Assembly (NCBI GenBank): GCA_018713425.1 | Contig: DVOT01000082.1 | Span: forward strand, 1-11,474 | Length of the DNA: 11,474 bases | Reading direction: 5' to 3' | Source: Alectryocaccomicrobium faecavium | GTDB taxonomy: Bacteria; Bacillota; Clostridia; Christensenellales; Aristaeellaceae | Shown: positions 5,213-11,474 of the stretch, piece after piece | Numbering within the stretch: the stretch's first letter is position 1 | Layout: every line of letters begins with the position of its first letter | The notes under the pieces: model-generated | What the model saw: the letters and a program-made list of their open reading frames with translations, nothing else | What the model was told of the DNA's origin: nothing | Database searches by the model: none | Made by a program: the position numbers and the translations under genes

Positions 5213-6217
5213 TTGGAAAACGAATACAGGCAGATTCTGGAAGTGGAATCGACGGATGCGTATATCGCGCTTTTTGGGCTAAACGATGAAAACATCTCCC
5301 TCATCCGGGAGGAGTTGGGCGTGGAAGTGTTTGTGCACGGCACGCAAATTCAGCTATCGGGCGAGGAAGAAAAGGTGGAACTGGCAAAGCTCGCCATTTC
5401 CAAATTGCTGGAAATCCTGGCGCGCGGCGAGGGCATCGACCGCACGCGAATTCGCTATTGCATCGAGCTGGCGCGGGAAGGAAATGCGGATGCGATTGGC
5501 GAAATTATGAAGGATACCATTGCTGTAACCAGCCGTGGACGCCAGGTGAAATGCAAAACGCTGGGCCAGCGCAAATACGTAGACGCGATTAAGAAAAACA
5601 CTTGCGTATTCGCCATCGGCCCGGCAGGTACGGGAAAGACCTATCTGGCCATTGCCATGGCCGTGGTGGCGCTGAAAAATAAAGACATTGAAAAGATTGT
5701 GCTCACGCGCCCTGCCGTGGAAGCCGGCGAAAAGCTGGGCTTTTTGCCCGGAGACTTGGCCCAGAAAGTCGATCCTTATCTGCGTCCCTTGAACGACGCT
5801 TTGCACGAGATGATGGGTGTCGACGCTTACCAGCGCCTGGTGGAGCGTGGGCAGATCGAAGTGGCTCCGCTGGCCTATATGCGCGGCCGCACGCTCAACG
5901 ACGCCTTCATCATTTTGGATGAGGCGCAGAATACGACCTCCGAGCAAATGAAGATGTTTCTCACACGCATGGGCATGAATTCTCATATGGTGATCACCGG
6001 CGATGTGACGCAGATCGACCTACCCGCTGGCAAAAAGAGTGGGCTGGTGGAGGCAGTAGAGGTATTGCGCGATGTAAAGGATATTGCCATCGTCCATCTT
6101 TCGCACAGGGACGTTGTGCGTCACGAACTGGTACAGGCCATTGTGCAGGCTTACGAAAAGCACGCGGCACGCCCGGAAGCGCAGCGCCGCACAGAGCGCC
6201 GCTTCCGGCCCGCTTAG
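5213..6217 (+). CDS. phoH: PhoH-family ATPase (YbeZ type)
   Basis: This 334-aa PhoH-like P-loop ATPase belongs to the group linked genetically to ybeY in bacteria. An N-terminal KH-like region of about 70 residues (FGLNDENISLIREELGVEVFVHGTQIQL) suggests RNA binding. The ATPase core carries Walker A GPAGTGKT at 136-143, the family blocks TRPAVEAGEKLGFLPGDL and VDPYLRPLNDAL, Walker B IILDEAQN at 233-240 and a TGD motif at about 262-264. Related proteins have RNA-dependent ATPase or helicase activity and may assist YbeY in RNA maturation; that role here is inferred from family and from ybeY lying one gene downstream. Start TTG 5213 is chosen for its GGAGGT site. It sits 31 nt after yqfD and 12 nt before pgpH, with its own candidate promoter inside yqfD. 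Confidence 0.95.
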   Translation: MENEYRQILEVESTDAYIALFGLNDENISLIREELGVEVFVHGTQIQLSGEEEKVELAKLAISKLLEILARGEGIDRTRIRYCIELAREGNADAIGEIMKDTIAVTSRGRQVKCKTLGQRKYVDAIKKNTCVFAIGPAGTGKTYLAIAMAVVALKNKDIEKIVLTRPAVEAGEKLGFLPGDLAQKVDPYLRPLNDALHEMMGVDAYQRLVERGQIEVAPLAYMRGRTLNDAFIILDEAQNTTSEQMKMFLTRMGMNSHMVITGDVTQIDLPAGKKSGLVEAVEVLRDVKDIAIVHLSHRDVVRHELVQAIVQAYEKHAARPEAQRRTERRFRPA

Positions 6218-6229
6218 GAGAGAGGAACC

Positions 6230-8356
6230 ATGGCGCAGAAGCTGAAGTTTTTTTCCTTGCAAGCAAACAGGTTGAGTAAACCGGCGATTGGCGCCGCGTT
6301 GTACGTCGCCCTGTTTGTAATGGTCGTGCTCGCCATAACGCCGGAGCGGTATGGCATCGAGGTGGGCGCGCCTGCTCCGATCACGATTATGGCCACGAAA
6401 GACGTGGTGGATACCGTGACCACAGAGCAGCTCAAAGAAGCCGCCGCCCGCGCGGTGGAACCAAGCTATAAGCGGGCGGAAAAAGATGTTGCGGCGCAGG
6501 TTCTTTCCGCCATGGACCAGAGCTTTGCGCAGCTTGCGCAAATCGCGAACACCCAGCCAGGCGCGACGGCGGACGGTATTTCGGATGCGGCGCTGGAAGA
6601 AGCCAAGGAACAATTTGCGCCGGTTCAAATCGAAAAAACCCAATTGGCCGCGCTGATGTCCGCCGACGCGGATACCATTTCGGCGCTGTTTCAGGCCACC
6701 CGAACGCTTGTAAACGACGCGCTAAACTCATACATTTCCGAAGGCCAGGAAAGCGACACGGTTTCCAGTATCGCGCGCGAATTGGCCAAAACATACGATA
6801 CATCGCTCGTAGCGCTCGCTTCCAATGTGGTGCGCGCGCATATCCAGGCGAATATGATCATCGATGAGGAAACCACCGAGGCCAACCGCCAGGCCGCGCG
6901 TGACGCGGTAGAAACCGTAACGCGCGTAAAGGGCGAAGTGATCGTTCGCGACGGGGAAATCGTTACCCAGGCGCATTATGAAATGCTCAAAGCCCTGGGC
7001 ATGGTGGAAAGCGAAGTTGTGGATATGCCGTTGTATTACGGCGTGGCGCTGTTTTTGCTGCTGGTGCTGGCATCTTGTATAGGGCTTCTATACGCGTTCG
7101 CGCGCAACGTCCTCCGCGATACAAAGTTGCTCCTGATGCTTTCTATCGTGTGTGTGCTCACAGTGCTTCTCTCGCTCCTGGTGCGCACAATCACGCCGTA
7201 TTTGATGCCGGTATCCACGGGCGTAATCCTCGTGGCCATTTTGGTGAACCCCAGCACGGCTTTCATCGTGAATATCATGCTCTCCATGGTGGCGGCGCTG
7301 CTGGCTTCCGGTTCGAGTGGACTGTTCACGGCGGCGATGTTCTCCATTATGATCACGCCTATTCTTTCTTCCCCGCTGGTATTCATCGTGTTCCGCAAGC
7401 GCCAGCAGAGGACAACGGTGCTTTTGACGGGTTTGGTGATTGGCGTGGCCAATATGCTCATCGCCATTGCCATGGGCTTTGTGAACAACACGGATCTTAA
7501 TGGCATTTTTATCAACAGCCTTTGGTCGGCGGGGAGCGGTTTGCTCAGCGCCATGTTCTGCATCGGCTTGCAACCGCTGATGGAGTGGATGTTCAACTTG
7601 GTTACCTCGGCCAAACTGCTGGAACTTTCGAATCCTTCGCAACCATTGCTCCGGCGGCTGATGCTGGAAGCGCCTGGCACCTATCACCATTCGATGGTGG
7701 TGGCCAACCTTGCCGAAGCCGCGGCTAGCGCCATTGGCGCCAATGGCCTGTTGGCGCGCGTGGGCGCGTATTATCACGATGTGGGCAAGCTCAAGCGGCC
7801 GCTGTATTTCAAAGAAAACCAAATGGGCGACAATCCACACGACCGCACGGATCCGCGCGTGTCGGCTTCGATCGTGATTGCGCACACGCGCGATGGCGTG
7901 CAGATTGCCCAGCGCGAGCGCATACCAGAGCCAATTTTGGACATTATCCGTTCGCACCATGGCGATACGGCGGTTGTGTATTTCTACGATAAGGCTGTTA
8001 AGCTGTATGGCGATAAGCTGGATCCCAGGGATTACCGCTATTCCGGTCCGCGGCCACACAGCCGGGAGGCGGCAATTGTGATGCTGGCCGACGCAGTGGA
8101 AGCTGCGGAACGCTCCATGCAGAATCCCAACCCGGCAAAGATGCGCGATTTGCTGCGCAAGATCATTCGGGGCAAGATGGAAGACGGGCAGTTGGACGAA
8201 TGTGAACTGACCTTTGCCGATTTGGACAAAATCCGCGAGGCATTCGAAACCGTGCTGGCGGGCGTATTCCATGAGCGCATAGAATACCCCACGATTGAAG
8301 TGCCGCAGTTGGATCGCGAGGAACATCGCAGCGAGGAGACAAATGACAAAGCTTGA
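6230..8356 (+). CDS. pgpH: 7TM-HD phosphodiesterase, PgpH/YqfF type
   Basis: This 708-aa protein has the complete architecture of the 7TMR-HDED/HD family, whose characterised member Listeria PgpH hydrolyses the second messenger c-di-AMP. An N-terminal membrane segment lies at about 17-37. A large extracytoplasmic HDED domain follows (about 45-265, ending VKGEVIVRDGEIVTQAHYEML). About seven membrane segments occupy 268-460, and a cytoplasmic HD domain covers about 480-640. Metal-site residues are visible at H486/H487 (TYHHS), H516-D517 (YYHDVGK), H552 (IAHT), H576-H577 (SHHGDT) and D621 (LADAVEAAERS), so the enzyme should be active. The ATG follows GGAGAGAGG and lies 12 nt after phoH; the 3' end overlaps ybeY-cdd by 14 nt. 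In this position it probably links c-di-AMP level, and hence osmotic and wall homeostasis, to the cluster, which is an inference. An 18-bp perfect palindrome lies inside the HD coding region. Confidence 0.95.
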   Translation: MAQKLKFFSLQANRLSKPAIGAALYVALFVMVVLAITPERYGIEVGAPAPITIMATKDVVDTVTTEQLKEAAARAVEPSYKRAEKDVAAQVLSAMDQSFAQLAQIANTQPGATADGISDAALEEAKEQFAPVQIEKTQLAALMSADADTISALFQATRTLVNDALNSYISEGQESDTVSSIARELAKTYDTSLVALASNVVRAHIQANMIIDEETTEANRQAARDAVETVTRVKGEVIVRDGEIVTQAHYEMLKALGMVESEVVDMPLYYGVALFLLLVLASCIGLLYAFARNVLRDTKLLLMLSIVCVLTVLLSLLVRTITPYLMPVSTGVILVAILVNPSTAFIVNIMLSMVAALLASGSSGLFTAAMFSIMITPILSSPLVFIVFRKRQQRTTVLLTGLVIGVANMLIAIAMGFVNNTDLNGIFINSLWSAGSGLLSAMFCIGLQPLMEWMFNLVTSAKLLELSNPSQPLLRRLMLEAPGTYHHSMVVANLAEAAASAIGANGLLARVGAYYHDVGKLKRPLYFKENQMGDNPHDRTDPRVSASIVIAHTRDGVQIAQRERIPEPILDIIRSHHGDTAVVYFYDKAVKLYGDKLDPRDYRYSGPRPHSREAAIVMLADAVEAAERSMQNPNPAKMRDLLRKIIRGKMEDGQLDECELTFADLDKIREAFETVLAGVFHERIEYPTIEVPQLDREEHRSEETNDKA

Positions 8357-9212
8357 TACATGGTTTGGCCGCGCGTTGGAAACATGTTGCGGTTTGGAAG
8401 GCGTGCGCCCCTGCACGGCGGTGTTTCGCGTAGTGTCTGATGAGGAAATGCGCGAGCTCAACCGCGATACGCGCGGCATCGATCGGGCGACGGACGTTTT
8501 GAGCTATCCCGCCGTATCGTACCCCAAGGGAAAAACCGCGCGCGATTGCCCCAAGCGGCTGAACGCCGTTTATGATCCGGAATTTGGCAAACCCAATTTG
8601 GGCGACGTTTTTCTTTCCCTGGAGCGCGTGCGGCAGCAGGCCAAAGAGTATGGCCACAGCATCACGCGCGAAGCGGTATTTCTTGCGACGCATGCGTCGC
8701 TGCATTTGTTGGGGTACGACCATATGGAGGAAGAAGAGCGTCAAAAAATGCGCGCAATGGAGGAGGCTGCTATGGAACAATTGGGCATAGATCGCAATCC
8801 GCTGGACGAGCATTTGTTCCTTCAAGCTTGTGAGGCGCTGGAAAATGCTTACGCACCCTATTCGGGCTATAAGGTGGGCGCTTGCTTGCTCTGCGAAGAT
8901 GGGCGCGAATTCCTCGGCTGCAATATTGAAAACGCTTCTTACGGGGCCACAATCTGCGCGGAACGCGCGGCAGTCTCTGTGGCCGTATCGCAGGGGGCGC
9001 GGCGTTTCACGGCCATTGCCATCGTAGGGGAAAAGGGCGATTCCTGGCCGTGCGGTATTTGCCGCCAGGTGCTCAACGAATTTTCCGTGGATATGCGCGT
9101 GATCGTGGGGCAAAAGGGCGGCGCGTTCGACGTGGTTCCTCTTGGCGAGCTTTTGCCGCACTCTTTTGGGCCGCAGGATTTGGAACAACAAGGAGAAAAC
9201 CAAAATGGGTGA
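8343..9212 (+). CDS. ybeY-cdd: YbeY endoribonuclease fused to cytidine deaminase
   Basis: One uninterrupted 289-aa frame carries two complete enzymes. Residues 1-148 are YbeY, the metal-dependent RNase needed for 16S rRNA 3' maturation and ribosome quality control. ATDVLSYP, LGDVFLSLERVRQQAKEYGH and the zinc motif H-x3-H-x5-H (H117, H121, H127) are intact. Residues from about 154 onward are homotetrameric-type cytidine deaminase (Cdd), which converts cytidine or deoxycytidine to uridine or deoxyuridine. AYAPYSGYKVGA, GCNIENASYG, the catalytic CAE at 205-207 and the zinc cysteines of PCGIC at 236-240 are all present. The ATG at 8343 has GAGGAGA close upstream and overlaps pgpH by 14 nt; the end overlaps era by 8 nt. 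In relatives these are separate genes, often with dgkA between, so this looks like stop loss after dgkA absence or deletion. An internal in-frame start with a strong Shine-Dalgarno could also yield free Cdd. Confidence 0.9.
   Translation: MTKLDTWFGRALETCCGLEGVRPCTAVFRVVSDEEMRELNRDTRGIDRATDVLSYPAVSYPKGKTARDCPKRLNAVYDPEFGKPNLGDVFLSLERVRQQAKEYGHSITREAVFLATHASLHLLGYDHMEEEERQKMRAMEEAAMEQLGIDRNPLDEHLFLQACEALENAYAPYSGYKVGACLLCEDGREFLGCNIENASYGATICAERAAVSVAVSQGARRFTAIAIVGEKGDSWPCGICRQVLNEFSVDMRVIVGQKGGAFDVVPLGELLPHSFGPQDLEQQGENQNG
8759..8774 (+). promoter_or_regulatory. Internal Shine-Dalgarno and in-frame ATG for free Cdd
   Basis: GGAGGAGG (8759-8766) lies 5 nt before an ATG at 8772 that is in frame with the fusion. 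Initiation there would give a 146-aa cytidine deaminase starting MEQLGIDRNPLDEH, about nine residues longer at the N-terminus than a typical small Cdd. The site falls in the last helix of YbeY and also encodes two glutamates, so coincidence is possible. It is a better binding site than several used for gene starts in this window. Confidence 0.45.
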
Positions 9213-10089
9213 GTTTCATTCGGGATTTGTGGCGATTCTAGGCCGCCCCAACGTAGGAAAATCCAGCTTGATGAATCGCTTCGTGGGGGAAAAGGTCGCA
9301 ATTGTTTCGGAACGGCCGCAGACCACCCGCAACCGCATTCTGGGCGTGGCCGCTGGGGAAGGCTGGCAAATTGTGTTTGTGGATACGCCTGGCTTGCACA
9401 AGCCGCGCAATCGCCTGGGAGAATTCATGATGCAGGAAGCGGAAGCCGCCCGAGAAGACGTAGACGCGGTGCTCGCCGTGGTGGATGGCGCGCACTTGGG
9501 CGAGCGAGACGCGGCGATTCTGGACGACGTGCGCCAAATGGCGTGTCCCAAATTCCTCGCCGTGAACAAGACCGACTTGGTCACCCCGGAGCAGCTTATG
9601 CCGCGCTTGGCCTCTTTGAACGTCGAGGGATTTGAACGCGTGTTTTCCGTTTCCGCGCGCCAGGGCGATAATGTCGACGCGCTGAAAACTGCGTTGGTCG
9701 CCGCTATGCCAGTGGGGCCCAAGTATTTTCCGGACGATATGGTCACCGACCAGCCCGAGCGCGTGATCTGCGCGGAAATCATTCGCGAAAAAGCCTTGCG
9801 CAACTTATACGACGAGGTGCCGCACGGCATTGGCGTGGAAATGATGGGCATGCAAAAGATCGGTGATGGCCGCATGGAAATTCACGCCACAATTTATTGC
9901 GAGAAGGCTTCGCACAAGGGCGTGATCATTGGCAAACAAGGGGCTATGCTCAAAAAGATTGGCTCGGAAGCGCGCACGGATATTGAGCGGCTTTTGGGCT
10001 GCAAAGTGATGCTCCGCTTGTGGGTAAAGGTGCGCGAGGATTGGCGCAACCGCACAGGGGATCTAAAGACACTGGGTTATGGCGAATGA
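9205..10089 (+). CDS. era: GTPase Era
   Basis: This 294-aa protein is the ribosome-assembly GTPase Era, which binds 16S rRNA near its 3' end and acts in 30S maturation. The GTPase motifs are intact: G1 GRPNVGKS (13-20), a T-T-R-N-R-I effector region near 40-45, G3 DTPG (60-63), G4 NKTD (121-124) and G5 SVSA (148-151). The C-terminal KH domain carries HKGVIIGKQGAMLKKIG near 237-253. Length is normal for the family. The start at 9205 follows AGGAG with a spacer of about 9 nt and lies within the end of ybeY-cdd (8-nt overlap); the 3' end overlaps recO by 11 nt. Linkage with YbeY, which works on the same rRNA end, is functionally sensible and conserved. Confidence 0.97.
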   Translation: MGEFHSGFVAILGRPNVGKSSLMNRFVGEKVAIVSERPQTTRNRILGVAAGEGWQIVFVDTPGLHKPRNRLGEFMMQEAEAAREDVDAVLAVVDGAHLGERDAAILDDVRQMACPKFLAVNKTDLVTPEQLMPRLASLNVEGFERVFSVSARQGDNVDALKTALVAAMPVGPKYFPDDMVTDQPERVICAEIIREKALRNLYDEVPHGIGVEMMGMQKIGDGRMEIHATIYCEKASHKGVIIGKQGAMLKKIGSEARTDIERLLGCKVMLRLWVKVREDWRNRTGDLKTLGYGE

Positions 10090-10807
10090 ATCCATTGTAA
10101 CGGCGGCCATCGTGCTGCGCCGCGCGGATTATGGGGACTACGACCGGATGCTTACGCTGCTCTCGCCAGAATTGGGCAAATTTTCCGCCATTGCGCGTGG
10201 CGTAAAAAAGCCCAAATCGCGCCTGTCCGCGGCGGCGGAACCCTTTTGCGCCAGCGAATTTCAATTGCGGGAGCGTTCGGGGCGGTATAGCGTAGAACAG
10301 TGCTCGATCGTGGAAGCGTTTTTGCCCATTCGAGAGGATTATGAAAAATTGGTGCACGCCGCGTATTGGCTGAAGCTGGCAGAATGGGCGGCGGTGGAAA
10401 ATGTGCCCAATCCAGAATTGTTTCAACTTTTGATGGACGCCTTGGCAGCGCTTTCGCAGAACCATGTGCCGCTCAGCATGACGACGCTGGCCTTTGAAGC
10501 GCACTATTTGGCGCTATTGGGTATGTCGCCCAATGTGGAAGAGTGCGTGCTGTGCGGCGCGCCGCTGTCGGGCGGTGAACGGTTCGACGCGGGGCAGGGC
10601 GGGCTCATTTGCCAAAAGCACGTAGGCGGCGTGCCTTTGACGGAAGGCGCGCGCAGAATTCTGCTGAAATTGCCGCGCACGCATTTTTCCCAGTATGTTT
10701 TGCTGGATGGCCGCGCGGAATGGCCGGAGGCCGCAAAGCTTTTGCGCGCGTTTGTGCGCTATCATATCGACGCGGCAATAAAAAAATATCCGGATTTGGA
10801 TTTTTGA
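10079..10807 (+). CDS. recO: DNA repair protein RecO
   Basis: This 242-aa protein is RecO, the mediator that with RecR and RecF loads RecA on SSB-coated DNA and anneals strands during gap repair. The N-terminal OB fold is recognisable (AIVLRRADYGDYDRMLTLLSPELGKFSAIARGVKKPKS). A helical domain follows, then a zinc site CVLCG (C156, C159) with CQKH (C178, H181); His at the fourth ligand position is a variation on the usual four-cysteine site. Length is typical. The ATG at 10079 lies inside the end of era with only a weak binding site (CTGGGTT), so translation probably depends on coupling to era. No convincing terminator follows before the rubredoxin unit. Confidence 0.95.
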   Translation: MANESIVTAAIVLRRADYGDYDRMLTLLSPELGKFSAIARGVKKPKSRLSAAAEPFCASEFQLRERSGRYSVEQCSIVEAFLPIREDYEKLVHAAYWLKLAEWAAVENVPNPELFQLLMDALAALSQNHVPLSMTTLAFEAHYLALLGMSPNVEECVLCGAPLSGGERFDAGQGGLICQKHVGGVPLTEGARRILLKLPRTHFSQYVLLDGRAEWPEAAKLLRAFVRYHIDAAIKKYPDLDF

Positions 10808-10810
10808 TGT

Positions 10811-10841
10811 TTCAACCGGCGTGTACGCGTTTATATATAAT
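10811..10841 (+). promoter_or_regulatory. Promoter for the rubredoxin-rubrerythrin unit
   Basis: A perfect TATAAT lies at 10836-10841 inside an AT tract, about 64 nt before the rubredoxin ATG. The best -35 is only TTCAAC at 10811-10816 with a long 19-nt spacer, so activity may need an activator or depend on the strong -10. The -10 is bracketed by the dyad at 10825-10851. Confidence 0.45.
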
Positions 10842-10851
10842 ACGAACGCGT
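10825..10851 (+). promoter_or_regulatory. Dyad spanning the -10 box: candidate operator
   Basis: ACGCGTT (10825-10831) and AACGCGT (10845-10851) are perfect inverted repeats with a 13-nt AT-rich centre that contains the TATAAT. The half-sites are 20 bp apart, about two helical turns, as expected for a dimeric repressor. Binding here would block RNA polymerase. A regulator responsive to peroxide or redox would fit the downstream genes but is inference; the sequence is not an obvious PerR box. Confidence 0.45.
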
Positions 10852-10904
10852 GAGGCGCTCGGTTGTAACACGATAGAACCTTAAGATAAGAGGGGAGAAT
10901 GGTC

Positions 10905-11018
10905 ATGAAGAAGTGGGTTTGCAAGGTTTGTGGCTATGTGTACGAAGGCGAGAACCCGCCGGACGAGTGCCCGATCTGCGGCGTTGGCCCGGATGAGTTC
11001 GAAGAAGTCACCGAATAA
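10905..11018 (+). CDS. Short rubredoxin, 37 aa
   Basis: This tiny protein (MKKWVCKVCGYVYEGENP...) has a rubredoxin iron site made of CKVCG (C6, C9) and CPICG (C22, C25). Only 12 residues separate the two CxxC knuckles, as in the rubredoxin domain of rubrerythrins, whereas classical rubredoxins are about 52 aa with a longer insert. It should be a cytoplasmic one-electron carrier, probably delivering electrons to the adjacent rubrerythrin. It matches the first 35 residues of that protein without gaps at 18 positions, suggesting a duplicated domain. AGGGGAG lies 7 nt before the chosen ATG; an in-frame ATG at 10899 would add two residues but is too close to that site. Codons favour AAG, GGC, GAG and TTC, as expected for a highly expressed gene. 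Confidence 0.88.
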   Translation: MKKWVCKVCGYVYEGENPPDECPICGVGPDEFEEVTE

Positions 11019-11058
11019 TTTCAATACCAGATCAGAAAAACGAGGGAGGATTTTTACA

Positions 11059-11474
11059 ATGAAAAAGTGGGTTTGCTCGATTTGCGGTTATGTTCATGAA
11101 GGCCCGGAAGCGCCGGAATTCTGCCCGCAGTGCAAGGCGCCGAAAGAGAAATTCAAGGAAATGGCGGCCGAGCGCGGCTGGGCTTGCGAGCACGAAGTCG
11201 GCGTCGCCAAGGGCGTGGACGAGCGCATCATTGAGGGCCTGCGCGCCAATTTCAATGGCGAGTGCTCTGAAGTAGGCATGTATCTGGCGATGGCGCGCGT
11301 GGCGCATCGCGAAGGCTATCCGGAAATCGGCCTGTACTGGGAAAAGGCCGCGTATGAAGAGGCGGAGCATGCCGCGAAGTTCGCCGAGATGCTGGGCGAG
11401 GTCGTGACTTCCTCCACCAAGAAGAACCTCGAAATGCGCGTGGAAGCCGAAAATGGCGCCACCGCCGGCAAGTT
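11059..11474 (+). CDS. Rubrerythrin with N-terminal rubredoxin domain, 3' truncated by window
   Basis: The visible 138 residues begin with a rubredoxin domain (CSICG at 6-10, CPQC at 22-25). A ferritin-like diiron domain follows, with the helix FNGECSEVGMYLAMARVAHREG carrying the first metal-binding glutamate, then YWEKAAYEEAEHAAKFAEMLGE with the E-x-x-H motif. This reversed order (rubredoxin first) is the arrangement of reverse rubrerythrins known from clostridia as NADH-linked peroxide- and oxygen-reducing enzymes. The remaining metal ligands lie beyond the window edge. The ATG follows GGGAGG with a spacer of about 9 nt and lies 40 nt after the short rubredoxin, with no promoter obvious between, so the two are probably co-transcribed. 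Codon use is biased as in highly expressed genes. Confidence 0.93.
   Translation, partial: MKKWVCSICGYVHEGPEAPEFCPQCKAPKEKFKEMAAERGWACEHEVGVAKGVDERIIEGLRANFNGECSEVGMYLAMARVAHREGYPEIGLYWEKAAYEEAEHAAKFAEMLGEVVTSSTKKNLEMRVEAENGATAGK

Noticed and set aside
7088..8479. 463-codon minus-strand frame opposite pgpH
   Set aside because: It is an antisense shadow of the PgpH HD domain and membrane region; composition is rich in H, R and Q with no recognisable domain, while the plus strand encodes a complete enzyme.
8163..9203. 346-codon minus-strand frame opposite ybeY-cdd
   Set aside because: Antisense shadow of a gene with complete catalytic motifs; no ribosome binding site or family resemblance.
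10780..10806. Possible terminator at the end of recO (A-run, ATCC...GGAT, T-run)
   Set aside because: The GC part of the stem is only about 3-4 bp with a bulge and it lies within the recO coding end, too weak to call an intrinsic terminator.

Overview
The window reads as a piece of chromosome from a spore-forming-lineage Clostridia (Bacillota) with a fairly G+C-rich genome. The evidence is the linked order yqfC, yqfD, phoH, yqfF/pgpH, ybeY, cdd, era, recO, which is the conserved Firmicute order. Also supporting it are the sporulation-associated YqfC and YqfD families, strong GGAGG-type ribosome binding sites, two TTG starts and an anaerobe-type rubredoxin/rubrerythrin pair. Codons are rich in GCG, CGC and GGC. 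A gut clostridium (for example a Christensenella-like lineage) is plausible, but the species cannot be fixed from sequence alone.

Layout. Positions 1-271 hold no convincing gene. They form a hairpin- and repeat-rich stretch containing a 137-bp segment bounded by 11-bp inverted repeats and two copies of a hairpin repeat whose stems differ by compensating changes. Three genes follow on the minus strand: an unrecognised zinc-ribbon membrane protein (272-1129), a YbaK-type aminoacyl-tRNA deacylase (1230-1700) and an orphan corrinoid-binding protein (1799-2440). The gap at 2441-2710 is a divergent promoter region, with an extended -10 promoter facing each way and a large hairpin in the plus-strand leader.

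The plus strand then carries one long, tightly packed run: a membrane-anchored coiled-coil protein with degenerate internal repeats (2711-3571), yqfC, yqfD, phoH, pgpH, a ybeY-cdd fusion, era and recO. Most junctions from yqfC onward overlap or are separated by about 12-31 nt, so translational coupling is likely. A near-consensus promoter lies inside the 3' end of yqfD and could give phoH and everything after it an independent transcript. The run joins envelope/sporulation functions (YqfC, YqfD), c-di-AMP turnover (PgpH), rRNA and ribosome maturation (YbeY, Era, probably PhoH), pyrimidine salvage (Cdd) and recombination repair (RecO). The dgkA gene often found between pgpH and era is absent.

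After recO a new transcription unit begins, with a TATAAT box sitting inside a 7+7 bp dyad. It encodes a 37-aa rubredoxin and a rubrerythrin with an N-terminal rubredoxin domain, cut by the window end. This pair points to peroxide/oxygen defence in an anaerobe.

The items most worth following are the fused ybeY-cdd gene with its strong in-frame internal Shine-Dalgarno, the covarying hairpin repeat and inverted-repeat element at the left end, and the dyad over the rubredoxin promoter. No CRISPR array, tRNA, rRNA, phage or toxin/defence system was seen.
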